Positions 60,101-64,000 of a DNA stretch of 64,000 bases are shown in pieces; the stretch's first letter is position 1, and the number at the start of each line of letters is the position of its first letter. Location of the stretch: assembly GCA_013400155.1 (NCBI GenBank), contig VXBM01000284.1:716973-780972 (forward strand). The letters are read 5' to 3'. The DNA is from Helopsaltes ochotensis. Taxonomy: Eukaryota; Chordata; Aves; Passeriformes; Locustellidae. Position numbers and translations under genes: made by a program. The notes beneath the pieces are model-generated. The model saw nothing but the letters and a program-made list of their open reading frames with translations. It was not told where the DNA came from and made no database searches.

Positions 60101-63100
60101 TTTTTAAAACTTTCTAATTACAAAAATCAACACATAGACACAAAATCAACTGCATTTTATTTGTGAACAAATAATAAAAGGGAAAGTACTAACGCTGTTA
60201 TGACAGAAATGAAAAAGAAAATGAAATCTCTAGCCTTCCCAAGCTGTGGCTATTGAGGACTGGGGAAATGTCTACAGTATGTTAAGGGAGGACACTGCAC
60301 AAGCCTCACCTTTTTCTGGCTGAGTTAGCACTTGCACTACAAGCAGTTTAGTTAGATCAATACTATGAGATACTAAGGATTGTTCGGCACCGAAAGCTAT
60401 CAAGCAAAAATCATACTAATACACTGTCTTTAGTAATATCTTAATCTAAAACTTCTGTTGAATCTATCTTCAAACAGTATTTCAATATGGACCTATCCTG
60501 CACTGTGCAAATCCATGAATGTGAACCAACACCAAGCTGACATCTCTCTACTCTGCATTATAAATTATCTAGAGATACACTACAGATTTCAGTAAGTGTC
60601 ACTAAAGACCACAGTAAAACCTACTTATATTCCTAGGAAATTATTCCCTACTTGGGTTCCACTTCTACAAGATGCTCATTGCTGTCAGGTAAAGCTGACC
60701 GATTTAAGCAGTTCTTAAAAGAAAACTTCTACCCAGAAAATTTCAAAGATCTTCCCAACCATGTCAATATAACTACCAATACAATTATTCTACTTAGACA
60801 ATTGGGGAATCAACTGTTTCTCCATTCAGTTGGATTCAGACTGTCTATTTTCAGCAATCAAATTAATAACTAGAGCATTTATAAAGCAGTGCCTCACCTA
60901 ACACAAATTAGGGCATACTTGAGTTAGATGTGCAATCCCAGAATACATGGTTTCCAAAAAGCAGTGTGGAATGCCTAAATGGCATCCTCTGCACAATGAA
61001 TATGCAGAATCTGTAATTTGAATTGCTTTCATGAGGCAACTCAGTGCACCAGAAAAAACCCCACAGACCCACTGTCTGCGTTTGAACAACTCATTTCTAC
61101 CTTAGTGTCAAAGCAGGGAGCTTGAACAGAGTCCAAAACAGATCAGTTTGCCCAAGGTAGCCTCCCAAGTCTGATAAAAAACCCAACCAAATGGACAACA
61201 CAAAACTCAAAAGCTGAATGCAGATCTCCTCAGTCCTAACCCAATACTCCACCTATTTCAGGTCATACATTAAGCATGTAGCTTAGATTCTTCCAAAGAT
61301 ATCATGAGAGTGTTGTAGGAACAAGCCTGTTTTAATCGTTAACACTCCTTCAATCCTTAATGTTCTACATGGAAACTTAACTGTCACTGTGCGACAGAAA
61401 ACAATAAATTCAGAATTCTTAATATTTAAGAGATTGCAAGGTATCAAATGTCACTAAAACCACAGAGCAGACTCACGCTTCCCCTGTATCGGAAAGATGA
61501 CAAAAGACGAGCATAAGAAGGCATTTTACAGTTCACTTTTAAATTCAGTCTTTGAACACTCTGAACACTCACTGAATATTCAGATAACCTTCACAATATG
61601 TTATTTTACAGATAGTTTAAAACAGATAAGGTCTTACTGCTTCAAGTCTACGTTTATGGTACTCCTCTGCTGTAAAATACTTTCCAGGAGTTATTAGTTT
61701 GTCAGTCATGTTTGATACATAAAGGCCAATTTTAGTCATCTGTGTCGATGTTGTATTTCTTGTTTGTTGTTGCTTATTTTTTTCCACGACTGTCTGGGGA
61801 AAAAATGCATGTCGGGTGAGAAGAAAATACACAGAGATTTTTTTTCTTCATTACAGTAAGTGGCAAAATTAGCTATTTGCAGTAAGAATCACAAGACTAA
61901 TTATATTTATCCACTAAATACTTCCATTTGCACATTTATCTCAGATTCATTTCCTCTTTCCTATCAGAAATAGTGTCAGCATTCTATTCCATTTGGCAAA
62001 AAAGACATTACAAAGCCCTTACCTGTGTTTCCTTACAGAATACCTGAATTCCTTTATCAGGTCGTTTTTTGGTTTCTGTTTGTGATCCTGCATTATGAAA
62101 TTCCACTTCTGTTGACACATTCCTAAATCCACCCAGAAAAGGTTTATTATAGGTAGGTCTTTGAATTTTTACAACTACATCTTGAACTGAATCCGAATCT
62201 GTTAAAATGGGAGTTCCAAAATATAAATAATATTTCTCTCAGTAACACATCTAGATAAGACCATAATTATATATACACATATAATTACATATGTATCGAT
62301 AATTGTGCAAAACCAGCATTTACCTGTTTGTACTCTGACAGTTATGACATCAGGCATGCGGTAATCCTGTTGAATAACTTCTCCAGGAAAATGTTCCTGA
62401 TCCTCAGACTGGACAGTTTCATCAAAATTAGGTCCAATCTTCCTAAGTGTTTCATTATCCTCAATCATGCTTGCTAAAAAGAAAACTAAAATTCACTCCC
62501 GAGAAGCTTCTCAAAACAAACAACTTTTTCAAGTTTACCCCAGGATGATTTTATTATAACATTGCCACACAGCATAATCATAGTTTTTTCAGCTGGAAAG
62601 ACAGTCTATTTGAAAGCTGAGATAGTATTATCATTCAATTTTAAAGGCAGTATCTAATGTAATAGTGTCAACACATAAAGACATTCCTAGCCAGCTACTC
62701 AGAATGAGAGCAACCCAGCCAAGGGGAAAGTAGTCAGCAAGTCCACACTAGGAATTGTGATTCATTGTGCTCAGGTGCTGAACATGATACACTCCCTTCT
62801 GGTCTGAAGAATGAAAAAAAATGGGGTCCTGTATTCGGAAGAGAAAACCCAGAACACTGAAGAACAAGTGCAGAAAATGATGGAGCATTTGAGGGACTGC
62901 AGGAGTAAGACAAGGATAAAGAAGGGTGGCAGATAAGTTATAGGGCAATCTAAGAAAAATAAAATAGTAAGGTGATTTCTATAGTATTGCCTAAACTGTT
63001 AATTTAAATGCACATCCAAAATATGTATACCTACTCATACCCATTTCTGGAAAAAAGGATCATTCTATAAAATGCCATCTAGAAATGACTACTACAGTTT

Positions 63101-63527
63101 GAGATAAAGAATACATTTTTTACCTTTGGAGTATGTTTCATATGAGAATTTAAAAATTTACTGCAGGACCAAATCACAGCAAGCATAAACAAAATGAGGG
63201 AGTGTAGGGGTGTGAAAAGTTATAACCAAATTGAAGAAAAAAATACCTCTTTAAACCATTAATGCCCAACATTTTAACAACTTCTTTACCTGTCTCTGTC
63301 CCATTTGCTATATTCTCTGGTATTTCCAAATCCCCTGAACTTTGAGAAGGAGACTGTTGGTCCCAATCATCCTCTGACTGTGCAGTGCCTGCAGATTCTG
63401 GAAGCAGAGATTTCTCTGCTGGCTCCCCAGACTCTTCGATTGCTTTTCCTTGTGAGGATGCAGGTGATTGCTCTGCATCTGACCCATCTGATGAAACAAC
63501 TTCAGAGCCATCTGATGCATCTTCCAT
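44952..63527 (-). CDS. IQUB: IQUB, IQ motif and ubiquitin-like domain protein, 11 coding exons
   Basis: Whole-gene entry. Coding exons in transcript order: 63290-63527, 62324-62473, 62023-62198, 61638-61793, 59487-59697, 55625-55800, 51080-51250, 49516-49692, 47898-48146, 47304-47489, 44952-45113. They sum to 2052 nt: 683 residues and a stop. Strong landmarks shared with mammalian IQUB are KPFLGGFRN, NTTSTQMTKIGLYVSNMTDK, GAERKAALC, HECKLTQEI and EWSPWN. IQUB is a calmodulin-interacting component linked to radial spoke 1 of cilia and sperm flagella. Human IQUB is about 791 residues; the deficit of about 100 lies before residue 85, where the first half of the ubiquitin-like domain is not found. 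Confidence 0.95.
45114..47303 (-). other. IQUB intron 10
   Basis: AT-rich, with overlapping inverted repeats at 45651-45693. No exon, gene or named repeat seen. Confidence 0.7.
47304..47489 (-). CDS. IQUB: IQUB exon 10
   Basis: Encodes residues 569-630. The acceptor is TTCATTTCAG and the donor AAG|GTAAAT. The peptide has LPDLQYLIENIWNCQSALSA, VMVRWDKHHEWSPWN and ILLTKEEADTHLKL, very close to the human protein. Confidence 0.95.
47898..48146 (-). CDS. IQUB: IQUB exon 9 with paired CxxC motifs
   Basis: Encodes residues 486-568. The acceptor is CATTTTTAG and the donor CAG|GTACTG. It opens VPQDPLKLYKNFYFCHSC. Two pairs, C500-H-S-C503 and C524-R-S-C527, are spaced like a small zinc-binding fold; the human protein keeps both. 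YQDDSKIVFL near the end is also conserved. The 408-nt intron to exon 10 holds nothing notable. Confidence 0.95.
48147..49515 (-). other. IQUB intron 8
   Basis: Unique-looking AT-rich sequence, nothing recognised. Confidence 0.7.
49516..49692 (-). CDS. IQUB: IQUB exon 8
   Basis: Encodes residues 427-485. It lies behind a pyrimidine tract ending TTTTTTTTCAG; the donor is AAG|GTATTA. EHECKLTQEIVALIDREVDL and LEGLRKRICTLFLQYIK are near-identical to the human protein. Confidence 0.95.
49693..51079 (-). other. IQUB intron 7
   Basis: A short GA repeat at about 50218-50231 and otherwise nothing recognised. Confidence 0.7.
51080..51250 (-). CDS. IQUB: IQUB exon 7
   Basis: Encodes residues 370-426. 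The acceptor is TTTCTGAAG, weaker than its neighbours, and the donor AAG|GTAAGG. CAQPRRWKAYDGKITEMDTQ and KDERTAVLLTLKRVVK match the human segment around WRTPNGKTIEMDTQ and DERLDVLLTLK. Confidence 0.93.
51251..55624 (-). other. IQUB intron 6 (4.4 kb)
   Basis: Contains the hairpin at 51381-51412, a 28-bp tandem duplication at 52109-52170 and an AT-rich TTTATTATA-type low-complexity run near 55330-55378. No exon or transposon recognised. Confidence 0.7.
55625..55800 (-). CDS. IQUB: IQUB exon 6
   Basis: Encodes residues 311-369; the first codon is completed across the junction. The acceptor is GTGTCTTCAG and the donor AAG|GTCAGT. WMQEETERINRTLTGAERKA, ALCALLEEETQLIACIGMHK and AVLHLLDK follow the human protein. 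Confidence 0.95.
55801..59486 (-). other. IQUB intron 5 (3.7 kb)
   Basis: No repeat or exon recognised. A 141-codon minus-strand frame at 56095-56520 has no family resemblance and no splice context. Confidence 0.7.
59487..59697 (-). CDS. IQUB: IQUB exon 5 with IQ motif
   Basis: Encodes residues 241-310. VIVLQKYFRRWYAINLV is an IQ-type calmodulin-binding helix in which the central Gly of IQxxxRG is Arg. It runs into a strongly charged helix (LEAQEELRKKKEKEDKLRRE), likely coiled coil, then NPKTKEDFELL as in human. The acceptor is ATATATAG and the donor GAA T|GTAAGT. Confidence 0.95.
59698..61637 (-). other. IQUB intron 4
   Basis: Nothing recognised beyond homopolymer runs. Confidence 0.7.
61638..61793 (-). 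CDS. IQUB: IQUB exon 4
   Basis: Encodes residues 189-240. The acceptor is TTTTTCCCCAG and the donor GCA|GTAAGA. TVVEKNKQQQTRNTTSTQMT, then KIGLYVSNMTDKLITPGKYF and TAEEYHKRRLEA, almost the human wording. Confidence 0.95.
62023..62198 (-). CDS. IQUB: IQUB exon 3
   Basis: Encodes residues 130-188. The acceptor is ATTTTAACAG and the donor CAG|GTAAGG. YNKPFLGGFRNVSTEVEFHN and AGSQTETKKRPDKGIQVFCK match the human KPFLGGFRHKVTGVEYHNAGTQT region. Confidence 0.95.
62324..62473 (-). CDS. IQUB: IQUB exon 2, C-terminal half of the ubiquitin-like domain
   Basis: Encodes residues 80-129. The acceptor is TTTCTTTTTAG and the donor ACA G|GTAAAT. MIEDNETLRKIGPNFDETVQ is the last third of a ubiquitin-like fold (GxxLxDNxTLxxxGVxxxxTV). 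It is followed by a linker and MPDVITVRVQT as in human IQUB. An alternative acceptor 12 nt upstream would add four residues. Confidence 0.88.
62474..63289 (-). other. IQUB intron 1, where a ubiquitin-like exon is expected
   Basis: 816 bp. No frame clearly matches the missing N-terminal half of the ubiquitin-like domain. The only splice-bounded candidate that keeps phase is 62539-62592 (54 nt, AEKTMIMLCGNVIIKSSWG), which resembles a first beta hairpin only vaguely. Confidence 0.6.
63290..63527 (-). CDS. IQUB: IQUB exon 2 of the transcript, first coding exon
   Basis: Encodes residues 1-79 from the ATG at 63527 (context AAGAAATGG, good Kozak with A at -3 and G at +4). The donor is ACA G|GTAAAG. 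The peptide is acidic and Ser rich (MEDASDGSEVVSSDGSDAEQ), like the disordered N-terminus of mammalian IQUB, whose sequence is poorly conserved. Confidence 0.88.
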
Positions 63528-63727
63528 TTCTTAAACCATTGGTTGCATGCATTAAACCTTTCTGCAAGAATAATCACAGGATCTATTATAAATTGCATAC
63601 CGGCACATTTCTACTACCAGAATTATGGATAGCATTGTTTTCCTGTATCTATTCCCAAAAGCCCTATTGAGAACAGCACCAGCTCTTTGCTTCCACCAAA
63701 CAAAAAGCACATTTGGCCGGTGTTTAC
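63528..63727 (-). other. IQUB: IQUB 5' UTR remainder and probable leader intron
   Basis: An acceptor TTCTTGCAG ends at 63562 and a donor ATTAG|GTAAAC starts at 63727. If used, they remove 63562-63727 and leave 34 nt of leader before the start codon. Inferred from splice signals only. Confidence 0.5.
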
Positions 63728-64000
63728 CTAATGTAATACTCCAAGGCAGGTAGCCGGCCAGTTCTTTTTACCTCTCGTTTTCTGCCTATAGAACCAGGTG
63801 GTCCAAGGGGTCATTACCCAGAAAGAGCACACCTTTACGGTTTTCCAAGTTGTCACCGAAATGACACAGGCTGGAAGAGTCCTAAGCCCACACCCCTCAA
63901 CATAAAACCACAGCCAAACCCGCACGACCCGGGGCGCAGCTCCCCGCGGGGCCCGGGGAGGCCCAACCGCTCGGGCGGCCCCCGGCACGGCGCGCTGCGG
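63728..64000 (-). promoter_or_regulatory. IQUB: CpG-rich promoter and probable noncoding exon 1 of IQUB
   Basis: CpG density rises sharply from about 63918 to the window edge (CCCGCGGGGCCCGGGGAGG, CGGCACGGCGCGCTGCGG), as in a vertebrate housekeeping-type promoter. A minus-strand frame through 63728-63988 is open only because of GC content and stops exactly at the leader donor. The transcription start cannot be placed, and the island may extend past the edge. Confidence 0.6.

Noticed and set aside
62748..62948. 66-codon minus-strand frame behind a TTTCTTAG acceptor, considered as the missing ubiquitin-like exon
   Set aside because: Composition is pyrimidine-driven (Leu, Phe, Pro, Ser) and the apparent ATxxxxLxP similarity to the human domain does not extend to the helix or strands.
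63845..63872. GTTGTCACCGAAATGACAC as a possible RFX X-box of a ciliary gene
   Set aside because: The second half-site departs from the RRNRAC consensus at a key base, so the match is too weak to annotate.
63728..63988. 86-codon minus-strand frame at the right edge
   Set aside because: Open because of GC content in the CpG-rich leader and not in frame continuity with IQUB; treated as 5' UTR.

Overview
This is vertebrate, almost certainly bird, nuclear DNA. Long AT-rich introns separate short exons with GT-AG (one GC-AG) borders. The interspersed repeats are mainly CR1 LINEs of several ages plus LTR-type elements, which is the usual bird pattern. I saw no operons, CRISPR arrays or tRNAs. An LTR-like block at 25188-26204 resembles elements I associate with songbirds, but that species hint rests on memory and not on a search.

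Two protein genes lie head to tail on the minus strand. The first is IQUB (coding 63527 down to 44952). Eleven coding exons join in phase into a 683-residue protein: an acidic N-terminus, the C-terminal half of a ubiquitin-like domain, an IQ motif with a charged helix, and a long conserved C-terminal region containing two CxxC pairs. A CpG-rich segment at the right edge (about 63728-64000) is its likely promoter and 5' leader. The most interesting point is that the N-terminal half of the ubiquitin-like domain is not visible in the only intron where it should lie (62474-63289).

The second gene is a paralogue of the V-ATPase accessory subunit ATP6AP1/Ac45. Seven in-phase coding exons run from 38329 down to 15 and encode 291 residues: signal peptide, luminal domain, a proprotein-convertase-like basic site and the start of the membrane-proximal glycosylated domain. 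The 3' exons lie beyond the left edge. One intron uses a GC donor, and a 19.1 kb intron fills 257-19399.

Layout: 15-256 ATP6AP1-like exon 7; 257-19399 intron with several CR1 pieces; 19400-24317 exons 6, 5 and 4; 24318-31762 intron with two LTR-like elements, one inside a fossil CR1; 31763-32054 exons 3 and 2; 32055-38216 intron with one CR1; 38217-38329 exon 1; 38330-44951 intergenic with one CR1; 44952-63527 IQUB; 63528-64000 5' leader and CpG-rich promoter. The two genes have no obvious shared function: IQUB is an axonemal (cilium and sperm tail) protein, and the other is a secretory-pathway V-ATPase accessory factor.
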